Positions 42,135 to 50,920 of a DNA stretch of 64,000 nt are shown here, piece after piece. Under the pieces are notes generated by a model that was not told the origin of the DNA, made no database searches, and was given only the letters and a program-made list of their open reading frames with translations. This DNA is from Tolypothrix sp. NIES-4075. Lineage in GTDB: Bacteria > Cyanobacteriota > Cyanobacteriia > Cyanobacteriales > Nostocaceae. Positions within the stretch are counted from its first letter, which is position 1, and each line of letters opens with the position of its first letter. Location: the NCBI RefSeq assembly GCF_002218085.1, contig NZ_BDUC01000001.1, positions 1 through 64,000 of the forward strand. The letters are read 5' to 3'. The translations under genes were made by a program, and so were the position numbers.

Positions 42135-43466
42135 CTAACCCTCAACAATCGGCAACCAAATAATAAAAGTGGTTCCCGGTGTGTCGGCTGATTTAATAAC
42201 TGAGTTAATTGCAGGGCTGAAAACTTCAATTTCGCCCTGCATTTGTTCTATTAATTGTTTGGCGATCGCTAATCCCAATCCCGAACCAGGAATTTCTGTT
42301 TCGGCTTGTACACCGCGATAATGTCGTTCTCCAAGATGTTCTAAATCTTGTTGGGGAATCCCAGGACCATTGTCACTGATGGCAATTCCGCAAAAAGAAG
42401 GTTTTTCTTGTCCTGCTTGAATTAAAATCTTACCGCCAGTAGGAGTGTATTTCAAGGCGTTGTCAATAACATTACTTAATACTTCTCGTAATGTTTTGAA
42501 ATTAGCGCGGACTAAAGGTAAATTTGGTGGAATATCCGAAATTAATTGCAGTTTTCTTTCTTGGGCGATCGCTTTAGCTGACGCTAATAATGGATTTAAG
42601 ATATCGACTAAAGCGCAGTCAGCTTCTTTGTCTTCGCTTCCGGGTAATAATAGCGCTGGTTTCGGCTCGTTTTGCACGGTTGCTTCCACAAATACTTGTT
42701 TGTCTGGAAGTTTGAACGGCGCTAAATCTGCTGCTGTTAAATCAATAACTTTATCGAACTGTTGCAGCAATTCTTGCAGGCGATCGCTTTCTCGAACTAT
42801 ACTCGCGGCTACTTCCCGGTTAGGATCGCCCGATCGCAGTCGCTTGAGAAGTAGTTTACCAAAAGTCCGCAAAGCTGTAAGCGGGTTGCGAAACTGGTGC
42901 AATAAGTTATCGAGTAAATCTCGTTGCTTTTCTTGGATAATTTGTTGTTGATGCAACGAGTGTTCTAACCAGGCTCGACGCTGATCTAAAATGATTGCGA
43001 TCGCCAAAGTTTGGGCTATCCTTTGAATTTCACTCCGTTCTTTTTCATCCCATCCTCTGCCTTCTCTGGCTGTCACCAACAATCCCATCATTACACCCTC
43101 GTGGATTAGAGGTAAAACAATTTGGTTGCCATTTAATACGTATTCTTCTTGTAAAGGTGGTTGTGCCTCATTTGGCGTTTCGGATGCTGATGGTGTCAAT
43201 AACTTCTGCTTCAGGTTCGGTAATGCTAAAGCATTTCTTACTGTAAAGGACTTGCGTGTTGATACCTCCGCAGTGTCTTCTATGAGTCCAACTACTGTTG
43301 TATCCGGGTAAACCACTACCGGAATCAGTTTTGCTTCACCTGTCGTTGCCTCTGCCAATTCTTGCGTCAAATACACGACACTCAGAGTTGCTCCCAGCCC
43401 TTGGGTTAACAGTGCGATTTGCTCTTGGCACAGAGTAACAAACTCAGAACTGGCAGACATTAACAT
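42135..43466 (-). CDS. hik2: GAF histidine kinase, Hik2/CSK-like
   Basis: 443 residues, no TM segment. An N-terminal GAF-type region (1-165) begins with FVTLCQEQI; Cys13 sits where Hik2/CSK kinases have the conserved cysteine tied to their iron-sulfur redox sensing. The dimerisation/phosphoacceptor helix is LLHQFRNPLTALRTFGKLLL with His190. The ATPase has N box NVIDNALKYTP, G1 ISDNGPGIP and G2 GSGLGLAIAKQL. Hik2 and its plastid counterpart CSK relay plastoquinone redox state or salt stress to response regulators such as Rre1. No regulator is adjacent. The family call rests on the H-box and GAF Cys and is good but not certain. Confidence 0.8.
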   Translation of the reverse strand: MLMSASSEFVTLCQEQIALLTQGLGATLSVVYLTQELAEATTGEAKLIPVVVYPDTTVVGLIEDTAEVSTRKSFTVRNALALPNLKQKLLTPSASETPNEAQPPLQEEYVLNGNQIVLPLIHEGVMMGLLVTAREGRGWDEKERSEIQRIAQTLAIAIILDQRRAWLEHSLHQQQIIQEKQRDLLDNLLHQFRNPLTALRTFGKLLLKRLRSGDPNREVAASIVRESDRLQELLQQFDKVIDLTAADLAPFKLPDKQVFVEATVQNEPKPALLLPGSEDKEADCALVDILNPLLASAKAIAQERKLQLISDIPPNLPLVRANFKTLREVLSNVIDNALKYTPTGGKILIQAGQEKPSFCGIAISDNGPGIPQQDLEHLGERHYRGVQAETEIPGSGLGLAIAKQLIEQMQGEIEVFSPAINSVIKSADTPGTTFIIWLPIVEG

Positions 43467-43751
43467 TTTTCACATCTTGCTTAAAATTACAGAATATGAG
43501 GGATGATTAAGTTACACAGCTTAGTTTTTCCCTCATTCATTTAATAAAGCTTAACTAAAACTTGCAAGTAATGCTTTGCTCTTAGGGATTATATACTTGA
43601 CTGCTTTTAATTTCTTTACATTCACAGATATTACTTTTATTGTATTAAATCTTAAGAAACTATTGATTTTTTTTACTAGAACTTATATAATGACGACGGA
43701 TTTTGTAGCTATAACTACAATCTGTGTAGCTTGAAAGAGGAGGAAAATAGG

Positions 43752-44069
43752 TTGGCAAGGAGACGCAAACGGAAGAGTCGTCGTCGCCAAGAAGGGCGAC
43801 GTATCCTGGAGCATGTGCCTCAATATAGCATCGAAAGCGGCGAAGAAAAGCCTGTAACAGCAGCGAGAAAATTCATTCAAGCTGAAGGTATATTGCCGCC
43901 CGCCTTGCTACTCGTAAAGCGGAATGAACACACCACAGACCGTTATTTCTGGGCAGAAAAAGGGCTGTTTGGTGCTCAATACGTAGAAGAGAACCATTTT
44001 CTGTTTCCTAGCTTGAGGGTATTAGAAAATCCTTCAGGTCAAGAAACTCTAGCTTTGGCTAGCCGTTAA
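43752..44069 (+). CDS. DUF3155 protein
   Basis: 105 residues. The start is the TTG at 43752 (reading MARRRKRKSRRRQEGRRILE), because AGGAGGA lies upstream at a proper distance; a TTG 21 bp earlier would overlap that ribosome site. The Arg/Lys-rich N-terminus is followed by PVTAARKFIQAEGILPPALL, HTTDRYFWAEKGLFGAQY and a short C-terminal tail. DUF3155 is small, soluble and nearly universal in cyanobacteria; its function is unknown, though the basic N-terminus suggests nucleic-acid contact. Monocistronic, convergent with CCB1. Confidence 0.85.
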   Translation: MARRRKRKSRRRQEGRRILEHVPQYSIESGEEKPVTAARKFIQAEGILPPALLLVKRNEHTTDRYFWAEKGLFGAQYVEENHFLFPSLRVLENPSGQETLALASR

Positions 44070-44265
44070 AAAAGCAATAGTTGTCTTAGAGATAGAGTGG
44101 GGGTTGTGACAATTATTAACTGGCAAAATTGTTCAGTTATTTAAAAATTTGAATTTTTTTTAAGTTTGCAACTGATTTGCCAGTCGAGCTAGTCTAAGAT
44201 ATCAAACAATCAACTCCTATCAAACTGCGCTTGTTTGCCAGGGTTGATTGTTTGTATTATTAGAT

Positions 44266-44408
44266 ATTTCACTCGTAATGAAGATAAAGCGAAAGCAAAA
44301 CACAAGTAGCGCGTACTGACAAAATGTGAGTTGTGTTTCAAGCGTGAAAGTTTATTGCTTTGACAAGAAGAAACTTTCAACGACATTACGAGTGAAATTG
44401 AATAGCTT
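44266..44408. mobile_element. 143-bp MITE-like element with 15-bp perfect TIRs
   Basis: ATTTCACTCGTAATG (44266-44280) and CATTACGAGTGAAAT (44394-44408) are perfect inverted repeats. Inside are two more potential stems: AAACACAA / TTGTGTTT and GAAAGTTT / AAACTTTC. There is no ORF. It lies between the convergent DUF3155 and CCB1 genes. It could be a miniature transposable element, a structured RNA, or both. Confidence 0.7.
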
Positions 44409-44479
44409 TTTCCCCCAGGTAAAGTCTTTTTTCGTCACCAGCTTACATCTCAATCATCTTCATATGCTCAAAACTTCGG

Positions 44480-45007
44480 TTATTCAGATTTTAGCTGTAA
44501 TTCCCTCTGTAACTCACTGAGTTCATCTCGATGGGCAATTACAGTTATTTTACTTGGGAAGTCTTTTTCACTTTGAGTTGGTTCTACTTTGAGCAATACC
44601 TTCTCAAGTCTTCCGGCTTTTTTCCAATAGTAAATACCACTCAAGGGTGAAAGCAGTACCATCCCTAGAAACACCGTACTCAGGCTAGGAAAAAGCAGCG
44701 ACAACACTAATGATAGAGAAACAATGCCCGCCGCTGCTAAAAAAGTTAAAAACAAAGCCAAAAACCAGCTGGGTCTGACAAACCCTTCAAACGTTACTTG
44801 GTTTTGTTGAGAGTCTACCGCTGCCACTCGGTAAGACCGCGAGCGAAAATACTCCTTTATTTTCGGCATTAAAGTATCTTCGTCGAGAGTGGACACTAGT
44901 TGCGCTTTTTCTATGCGGTCTTTAGTCGAGGCACGGATAAAGAAAAACAGCCCGACCGATAACAACAAAGTTAGCAGCAACGTGGATGGCAGAATAGTAG
45001 TATCCAT
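44480..45007 (-). CDS. ccb1: Cofactor assembly of complex C subunit B (CCB1 family)
   Basis: 175 residues with three TM helices (about 5-24, 81-104 and 108-127) and a C-terminal hydrophilic domain. The segments FEGFVRPSWFLALFLTFLAA and LSPLSGIYYWKKAG resemble the cyanobacterial/plastid CCB1 (formerly DUF3529) family. CCB proteins attach heme c-i covalently to cytochrome b6 on the stromal/cytoplasmic side, so this gene serves b6f assembly, as petN does elsewhere in the window. The PadR regulator gene lies 52 bp upstream on the same strand, so they may be co-transcribed. Confidence 0.8.
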   Translation of the reverse strand: MDTTILPSTLLLTLLLSVGLFFFIRASTKDRIEKAQLVSTLDEDTLMPKIKEYFRSRSYRVAAVDSQQNQVTFEGFVRPSWFLALFLTFLAAAGIVSLSLVLSLLFPSLSTVFLGMVLLSPLSGIYYWKKAGRLEKVLLKVEPTQSEKDFPSKITVIAHRDELSELQRELQLKSE

Positions 45008-45059
45008 AGGAAATTGTTACTTTTTTAGTGGAGGAGACTTATTCATTATTAATTATTGG

Positions 45060-45407
45060 TTAATTTGTCCTCCGCTGTATGTATTCTTGCCACAATCGAG
45101 CTAAATCCTGCGCCGAAGAAAGCCATTCTGGGGAAACTTGGTACATCCGTCTAGGGCGTCCGCGTCCTTCGAGTTTCTTCCAATACCCAGTGATTGCCTT
45201 TTGGTCTTCCAGAAATTTAATTGCACTGTAAAGCACAGTGTCCGAAAGCCTATAAATAGGATATTCGTTTTCCAATTTCTGGATCAACTCAGTACCGTAG
45301 GATTCACCTTCTAGCAAAATATGCAAAATGTAACAAACTGCTAGTTCCTGACAGAGGTAAGTTGGCGGAGGATTCTCAAAGAATTGATATATATCCTCAA
45401 GTTTCAT
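45060..45407 (-). CDS. PadR family transcriptional regulator
   Basis: 115 residues. A winged-helix PadR domain: YGTELIQKLENEYPIYRLSD (recognition region), TVLYSAIKFLEDQKAITGYW and GRGRPRRMYQVSPEWL (wing). A leading segment LCQELAVCYILHILLEGE forms helix 1. PadR proteins are usually small-ligand or stress-responsive repressors. Here the neighbour is CCB1, an association I do not know the meaning of. The ATG start is unambiguous, and 550 bp of non-coding DNA lies upstream. Confidence 0.88.
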   Translation of the reverse strand: MKLEDIYQFFENPPPTYLCQELAVCYILHILLEGESYGTELIQKLENEYPIYRLSDTVLYSAIKFLEDQKAITGYWKKLEGRGRPRRMYQVSPEWLSSAQDLARLWQEYIQRRTN

Positions 45408-45519
45408 GGTTAGTGAATGGCTAAAAAATGCCTTATAGTTATTGAACCTACAATTGGAATCGTTAGTATATAGTGCTACCCTCCTGATTAGTAAGTATTT
45501 AACGCTACTAAGGCTTTAT

Positions 45520-45750
45520 TGCCAAAGCGCAAACATTACACCAGTTCCTACGGTTAAGTGTAGGGCGGGTATGCTAGTTTGAGAGGCGCAATAAATTACA
45601 CCTCTACCCAAGCTCGCTTGCGGTGTGGTGAAAAGCGATGAGACAACGAATATACCGCCATCCTTGTGTCAAGTGATGCCGAGCTAGTTAGAACTGCTTA
45701 AGCATAAGATGCCATCTAAGCAATTTTAAAGGCAAAATGCGTTTTTTTTT
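45520..45750 (+). ncRNA. Candidate structured RNA upstream of the DUF3611 gene
   Basis: The stretch is less AT-rich than its surroundings and holds several short stems: CCTAC/GTAGG (near 45547-45564), an outer GGCGGGTAT/ATACCGCC (45567/45649), GAGG/CCTC inside it, and CTCGCTT/AAGCGATGAG (near 45612-45643). The segment ends with a T9 run (45740s), as a terminator would. No protein frame explains it. I cannot match it to a known RNA; it is not an obvious tRNA, tmRNA, RNase P RNA or riboswitch. Low confidence, strand inferred from the T-run. Confidence 0.25.
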
Positions 45751-45962
45751 TAAAACTTAATAAACACTTTTTTTTACGGTGATTATCCCGGTGTCAATCC
45801 TAAAGATTTAAGCTATGTGAGATATTCGGCTCAAAGCGGAAATAAGCTGTTGATAACAGCACAGATAAGATTAAGTACTGACTTGTGTACTTGAGATACT
45901 CTTATTCTTTCTGGTAAGTGTGATAGTAAATTTAGCAATCTCCAAGCACATTGGTGATCGGT

Positions 45963-46547
45963 ATGTCAGAAAAGCCCAGATCGCAATCTTCTTCCTCACC
46001 CCTAGAGGAAATAGCCCAAGCATTTCGTCTCACAGGATGGATTAGCTTTTGGTCGCAGTTAGTACTGGGGGTAATTGCTAGCGGAATTTTGGTGTTTGCC
46101 AGCTTGATTCGGAACACGACTGCCAATCAAACAGCTGTGGGAACTGGTTTAGGTATATTTTTTGCAGTAGCTGCGGTAATTAATTTAGCAGGCTCGATAT
46201 TCTGGGCTTTTCGTTATACCAGAATTGCCAGACAACTGCAATCGAGCAATCCTAACAACCGTCCCCGGAAGGCAGAGACGATGGTACTTTTACGGACGGG
46301 GTTAATAGTCAATTTAGTCGGACTGATTCTAGCGCTAGTGGGCGCCGAAGCGATCGTTGGCGCTTTGTTGGCAAAGGCATTAACTTTACCGCAACAAGGT
46401 TCAGGACTTTTACAAATTAATCCTTCTCAAATTATCAGTGCCCTGGATATTGTTGTTGTACAGGCAAACACCCAAACCCTTCTGGCTCATTTTATCGGGC
46501 TGGCAGGAACGATTTGGCTACTTAATCGCGTTACTAAACCGCAGTGA
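45963..46547 (+). CDS. DUF3611 membrane protein
   Basis: 194 residues from ATG 45963 (MSEKPRSQSSSSPLEEIAQA). Four TM helices are visible (about 28-52, 65-88, 120-145 and 170-190). The segment FRLTGWISFWSQLVLGVIAS fits DUF3611, a family of cyanobacteria and plant plastids with unknown role. An alternative start lies 12 bp upstream. The coding end is followed immediately by a GA-rich hairpin. Confidence 0.8.
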   Translation: MSEKPRSQSSSSPLEEIAQAFRLTGWISFWSQLVLGVIASGILVFASLIRNTTANQTAVGTGLGIFFAVAAVINLAGSIFWAFRYTRIARQLQSSNPNNRPRKAETMVLLRTGLIVNLVGLILALVGAEAIVGALLAKALTLPQQGSGLLQINPSQIISALDIVVVQANTQTLLAHFIGLAGTIWLLNRVTKPQ

Positions 46548-46650
46548 GGGATGGGGGGATGGGGAGATGGGGAGATGGGGAGAAAGAAGAATTATTCTTT
46601 TTGTCTCCTTGTCTTCCACTCCCCCACTCCCCTTATTCCCTTGTTTTTCG
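46548..46650. repeat. GA/CT hairpin repeat before serS
   Basis: GGGATGGGGGGATGGGGAGA-type sequence (46549-46585) faces TGTCTCCTTGTCTTCCACTC and CCCCCACTCCCC (46601-46633). The arms can pair. Likely terminator of the DUF3611 gene, from the same family as 24198 and 48008. Confidence 0.7.
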
Positions 46651-46726
46651 TTACATAGCAAGCCAAAATCAGTATAATGCTGATGTGTTGGACTGGAAGA
46701 TTATAGGCTAGAGATTAAGAAAATCT

Positions 46727-48007
46727 GTGCTGGATATTAAGCAAATACGGGAAAATCCCCAATTAGTTCAAGAACGGTTGAATAGTCGCGGTAATAAGTA
46801 TGATATTCAGCCTATTTCAGAGTTGGATCGGCAACAGCGAGAATTGGAGGGAAAGCGAAATCAACTCCAAGCACGTAGTAATGAAATTGCAGGTTTAATT
46901 CCAATCAAAATTAAAGCTGGTTCTGACCCCAAAGGAGCAGAAATTCTCGCATTGCGGGAAGAGGGCAAATCTATTAAAGAGCAATTGAGTCCACTGGAAC
47001 CGCAGGAAAAAGAACTCAAAGCGAAAATTGAAGAACTTGTACTTGCGCTTCCTAACTTGCCAAGCGACTCTACACCCATTGGTAAGAGTGAGGAAGAGAA
47101 TGTAGAAGTACGCCGTTGGGGTGATGATTATATTCCTCAAAACCCGAATATTCTTCCTCATTGGGAAATTGGCGAAAAGTTAGGTATTCTTAATGTAGAA
47201 CGAGCGGTGAAAGTGGCTCAAAGTCGCTTTGTGACGCTGATAGGGGCTGGTGCAGCATTGGAAAGGGCATTAATTCAATTTATGCTCGATCGCCAGACTC
47301 AAGCTGGTTATATAGAAATTAGTCCGCCAATTTTAGTTAATACTGAGTCGATGACGGCTACGGGTCAGTTACCTAAGTTCGCGGAAGAAAGCTTTAAATG
47401 TGCTGATGACGATTTGTGGTTAATACCTACAGCAGAAGTTCCTGTAACTAATCTTTACCGAGGGGAAATTCTCGATTTGGCTGATTTGCCTATCTACCAT
47501 TGTGCTTATACTCCGTGTTTTCGGCGAGAGGCTGGTAGTTATGGACGAGATATGCGCGGATTGATTCGCCTGCATCAATTCAACAAAATTGAATTGGTGA
47601 AATTTGTTGAACCCAGCACTTCTTTTGAGGAACTGGAAAAATTGGTGGCAAATGCAGAAGCGATTTTACAAGCTTTGCAGTTACCTTACCGAGTTGTAGA
47701 GTTATGCACTGGGGATTTGGGATTTTCTTCTTGCAAAACTTATGATTTAGAAGTTTGGCTGCCTTCATCTGGCAAGTATCGAGAAATTTCTAGCTGTTCC
47801 AATTTTATCGACTTTCAAGCGCGACGGGGTGATATTCGCTTTAAAGAAGCAGGTAAGAAGGGAACTCAGTTCGTACATACTTTAAACGGTTCTGGTTTGG
47901 CTGTAGGACGCACAATGGCAGCTATTTTGGAGAATTATCAACAACCAGATGGGACGGTGCGTGTACCGAAAGCACTGCAACCGTTTTTGGGGAGAGAGGT
48001 GTTGTGA
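46727..48007 (+). CDS. serS: Seryl-tRNA synthetase
   Basis: 426 residues from GTG 46727 (MLDIKQIRENPQLVQERLNS). The N-terminal tRNA-binding coiled coil covers about 25-105. The class II catalytic core has motif 2 CFRREAGSYGRDMRGL, with LIRLHQFNKIELVKF, and motif 3 GSGLAVGRTMAAILENYQ. It charges tRNA-Ser (and tRNA-Sec where present). It lies upstream of rseP on the same strand, with a GA/CT repeat in the 250-bp gap. Confidence 0.97.
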   Translation: MLDIKQIRENPQLVQERLNSRGNKYDIQPISELDRQQRELEGKRNQLQARSNEIAGLIPIKIKAGSDPKGAEILALREEGKSIKEQLSPLEPQEKELKAKIEELVLALPNLPSDSTPIGKSEEENVEVRRWGDDYIPQNPNILPHWEIGEKLGILNVERAVKVAQSRFVTLIGAGAALERALIQFMLDRQTQAGYIEISPPILVNTESMTATGQLPKFAEESFKCADDDLWLIPTAEVPVTNLYRGEILDLADLPIYHCAYTPCFRREAGSYGRDMRGLIRLHQFNKIELVKFVEPSTSFEELEKLVANAEAILQALQLPYRVVELCTGDLGFSSCKTYDLEVWLPSSGKYREISSCSNFIDFQARRGDIRFKEAGKKGTQFVHTLNGSGLAVGRTMAAILENYQQPDGTVRVPKALQPFLGREVL

Positions 48008-48190
48008 TTGTGGGAATGGGAATGGGGAGACAAAAAGACAAGCAGACAAGGGGGACCAATCTTATCGCAGGGGGAGAAATATTTCTTCTTTCTTATTCTT
48101 TACCCTTTCCCCTTTCCCCCTCCTTCTTTACCAATTCCCAATTACCAATTACCCATTACCCCCAAAACGACAAAATATGCCTCTTTTGAG
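48008..48190. repeat. GA/CT and ATTACCAATTACC repeats between serS and rseP
   Basis: GGGAATGGGAATGGGGAGAC (48012-48031) is answered by TTTCCCCTTTCCCCCTCC (48105-48123), then ATTCCCAATTACCAATTACC (48133-48152). Small frames overlapping it are repeat translations. Confidence 0.7.
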
Positions 48191-48258
48191 AAGTGCTAAA
48201 CTTTCACAGATTTTAAAATAAAGCTATATATAGCTCAATAGGTTCAATAATTTTCTCT

Positions 48259-49347
48259 ATGCCAGTTTTAGCAGCGATCGCAGTCTTGGCTGTTCTGATC
48301 TTGGTACACGAGCTGGGACATTTTATCGCAGCACGGTCTCAAGGTATTTACGCCAACCGTTTTTCTTTAGGTTTTGGTCCGATTATTTTTAAGTACCAAG
48401 GTTCACAAACTGAATATGCTGTCCGTGCTTTTCCTTTGGGTGGGTTTGTCGGTTTTCCCGACGATGACCCGGATAGTGATATTCCGCCGAATGACCCGAA
48501 TCTGCTGCGTAACCGTCCAATTTTAGATCGGGCGATCGTCATCAGTGCGGGTGTGATAGCAAATTTAATATTTGCTTATTTAGTACTAGTTCTTCAGTTG
48601 GGTATTGTTGGTATTCCGGAGAAAATCAATTACCAGCCTGGTGTACTTGTGCAGCCTGTTAATGAACAGTCCATCGCTTACCAAGCGGGAATAAGGGAAA
48701 GAGACATTATTCTTGCTGTCGGTGGTAAAGAACTGCCAGCTTCGCAAGATTCCAGCACTTTGCTGAGAAAAGAAATTCAAAATCATCCAAATCAGCCAAT
48801 TGAATTGACAGTTCAGCACGAAAATCAACAACGTACCCTAAAACTAACGCCGGCAAGAGGAACTGACGGCAAAGGTTTGATTGGTATTCAACTTGGTGCT
48901 AATGGTACACCCGTTTATCGTCGTCCCCGCAATCCGCTAGAAATTTTTAGCATTGCTGCTAACAGATTTCAACAATTAGTTGTGGGTACGCTGAGTGGTT
49001 TTGGGCAGTTGATTACGAACTTTCAACAAACTGCCGGACAAGTTTCTGGACCAGTTAATATTGTTAAAGTCGGTGCAAAATTGGCTGCTAATGACAGTAC
49101 AAATTTGCTTTCATTTGCGGCAATTATCAGCATTAACCTGGCTATTATCAATATTTTGCCTCTTCCGGCTTTGGATGGGGGACAACTGGCTTTCCTGCTG
49201 ATTGAAGGTGTGCGCGGTAAACCTCTGCCATCTCGCATTCAAGAAGGTGTGATGCAAACTGGTTTGGTGCTACTTTTAGGTTTAGGACTTTTTCTGATAG
49301 TTAAAGAAACTACGCAGTTGGAGTGGGTACAAAAATTATTCCAGTAA
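48259..49347 (+). CDS. rseP: RseP-type site-2 intramembrane metalloprotease
   Basis: 362 residues. The zinc site HELGH (17-21) lies in TM1, and LPALDGGQL in the C-terminal TM region supplies the third ligand. The central PDZ domain (about 115-215) includes YQAGIRERDIILAVGGKELP. The protein cleaves TM segments of anti-sigma factors or remnant signal peptides. Four TM helices fit the family. It overlaps nth by 25 bp (49323-49347). Confidence 0.93.
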   Translation: MPVLAAIAVLAVLILVHELGHFIAARSQGIYANRFSLGFGPIIFKYQGSQTEYAVRAFPLGGFVGFPDDDPDSDIPPNDPNLLRNRPILDRAIVISAGVIANLIFAYLVLVLQLGIVGIPEKINYQPGVLVQPVNEQSIAYQAGIRERDIILAVGGKELPASQDSSTLLRKEIQNHPNQPIELTVQHENQQRTLKLTPARGTDGKGLIGIQLGANGTPVYRRPRNPLEIFSIAANRFQQLVVGTLSGFGQLITNFQQTAGQVSGPVNIVKVGAKLAANDSTNLLSFAAIISINLAIINILPLPALDGGQLAFLLIEGVRGKPLPSRIQEGVMQTGLVLLLGLGLFLIVKETTQLEWVQKLFQ

Positions 49348-49997
49348 GCACTACTCGCAAAAGGCTATCTAAAAAGCAACGGGCGCAAGAAATTCTTTTG
49401 CGCCTAAAGCTTTTATACCCTGATGCGACTTGCTCTTTGAACTACTCAACACCTGTACAGTTGCTAGTCGCAACAATTTTATCTGCTCAGTGTACAGATG
49501 AGCGAGTGAATAAAGTAACACCAGCTTTATTTGGTAGATTTCCGGATGCAGCGAGTTTTGCGATCGCCGATTTGACAGAGTTAGAAAATTTGGTGCGTTC
49601 AACTGGGTTTTATCGCAATAAGGCGAAGAATATTCAAGCTGCTTGTCGGATGATTGTCAACGAATTTAACTCGCAAGTGCCCAACCGAATGGAAGAGCTT
49701 TTAAAGCTTCCAGGTGTAGCGCGGAAAACGGCTAATGTGGTGCTAGCTCATGCGTATGGTATTAATGCTGGGGTGACAGTAGATACTCATGTTGCACGTC
49801 TAAGCCAACGTTTGGGCTTAACTAAACATACAGACCCGATCCGCATTGAGCTAGATTTGATCGAGTTATTACCGCAACCAGATTGGGAAAATTGGTCAAT
49901 TAGACTAATTTATCATGGTCGAGCCATTTGTAAAGCGCGATCGCCTGCCTGCGTTGCATGTCAATTAGCTGAATTATGTCCCTCTGCTGGGGAATAG
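49323..49997 (+). CDS. nth: Endonuclease III
   Basis: 224 residues from GTG 49323; later starts are possible, since the first ~15 residues are not conserved. The helix-hairpin-helix LPGVARKTA (129-137) with Lys135 and the catalytic Asp154 in VDTHVARL are present. A C-X6-C-X2-C-X5-C iron-sulfur motif (CKARSPACVACQLAELC) closes the protein. It removes oxidised pyrimidines and nicks abasic sites (base-excision repair). The overlap with rseP suggests co-transcription. Confidence 0.95.
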   Translation: MGTKIIPVSTTRKRLSKKQRAQEILLRLKLLYPDATCSLNYSTPVQLLVATILSAQCTDERVNKVTPALFGRFPDAASFAIADLTELENLVRSTGFYRNKAKNIQAACRMIVNEFNSQVPNRMEELLKLPGVARKTANVVLAHAYGINAGVTVDTHVARLSQRLGLTKHTDPIRIELDLIELLPQPDWENWSIRLIYHGRAICKARSPACVACQLAELCPSAGE

Positions 49998-50092
49998 GGA
50001 CTGGGGACTGGGAACAAACAAAAAAGATAGATGTGAATAATTTTTTCCTAATCCCTAGTCCCTAATCCCTAATCCCCAGTCCCCATTTATCG
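49996..50092. repeat. GGGACTGGGGACTGGG inverted repeat between nth and rpsN
   Basis: ATAGGGACTGGGGACTGGGA (49996-50012) pairs with CCTAGTCCCTAATCCCTAAT and CCCCAGTCCCCA (50051-50086). Likely terminator of the rseP-nth unit. Confidence 0.75.
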
Positions 50093-50142
50093 ATACCATC
50101 CGATACAATGGAAAATGCTGTCTTTAAATAAGTAAAAAGTAT

Positions 50143-50445
50143 ATGGCAAAAAAGAGCATGATTGAGCGCGAGAAGAAGCGCGTGAGAATAGCTGAAAAAT
50201 ATGCGGAAAAGCGGGAAGCGTTGCTCGAAGAGTTCCGCAATACTGAATCTCCCCTTGATAAGTTGGAAGTTCACCGCAAAATTCAACAGCTACCCCGCAA
50301 TAGCGCTCCTACTCGTCAGCACAACCGTTGTTGGGTAACTGGTCGTTCTAGAGGAGTTTACCGCGATTTCGGGTTGTCTCGCAACGTGCTGCGTGAATGG
50401 GCACACGAAGGTCTTTTACCTGGTGTGGTTAAGTCTAGTTGGTAG
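50143..50445 (+). CDS. rpsN: Ribosomal protein S14
   Basis: 100 residues, MAKKSMIEREKKRVRIAEKY to GLLPGVVKSSW. This is the long, zinc-free form (CWVTGRSRGVYRDFGLSR without the CxxC pairs), normal for cyanobacteria. It sits alone outside the ribosomal protein operon. A minus-strand frame over it is a shadow. Confidence 0.97.
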   Translation: MAKKSMIEREKKRVRIAEKYAEKREALLEEFRNTESPLDKLEVHRKIQQLPRNSAPTRQHNRCWVTGRSRGVYRDFGLSRNVLREWAHEGLLPGVVKSSW

Positions 50446-50524
50446 TTGATGGTTGATAGTTGTTGGTTGATAGTTGTTTACGACTAATCACTAACCACTA
50501 ACCACTAACCACTAACCACTAACA
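50446..50524. repeat. STRR heptamers after rpsN
   Basis: GTTGATGGTTGATAGTTGTT repeats (50446-50477) followed by six CACTAAC heptamers (50489-50523). It can fold on itself and separates rpsN from the convergent small gene. Confidence 0.85.
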
Positions 50525-50529
50525 AAATT

Positions 50530-50859
50530 TTATTCCCCACAACACTTATCAATTCCCAGACTTTCTAAGAGTAGATCGCTGACGGCGTTGGCGATCGCAA
50601 ACTCTCCATAGAAACTTTTGGAAAAATCAAATGCCTGCATCTCTGTGACTATGGCAATTACCAGAGAACCCAGGTCATTTTCTCCTTCCATGCGTTGGCG
50701 GACAAAAATCTGTGCTGCACGTTGGGCGATAATTTGATTGACGGCTTCGGGGATAAACTCTGTATCTAGCCACCGCAACAGGCTTTCTCGCAACCATTCT
50801 CCCTCTTGTTGGGGATTTTTTGACGGTGGCAGGGTGATTGATCGAATGGGTTCAGTCAT
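50530..50859 (-). CDS. Conserved small cyanobacterial protein, unknown function
   Basis: 109 residues, soluble and helical, no named motif. It contains WLRESLLRWLDTEFIPEAVN, IAQRAAQIFVRQRMEGENDL and a C-terminal LGIDKCCGE with a Cys pair. It looks like a genuine gene from its codon pattern and position (divergent from aat, 61 bp gap). I cannot assign a function. Confidence 0.6.
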   Translation of the reverse strand: MTEPIRSITLPPSKNPQQEGEWLRESLLRWLDTEFIPEAVNQIIAQRAAQIFVRQRMEGENDLGSLVIAIVTEMQAFDFSKSFYGEFAIANAVSDLLLESLGIDKCCGE

Positions 50860-50920
50860 TTTCTTTATCTTATACGCAGAGTGACGCGGAGGATGGCTTT
50901 TTTTATTTTGCGCTTAACGT

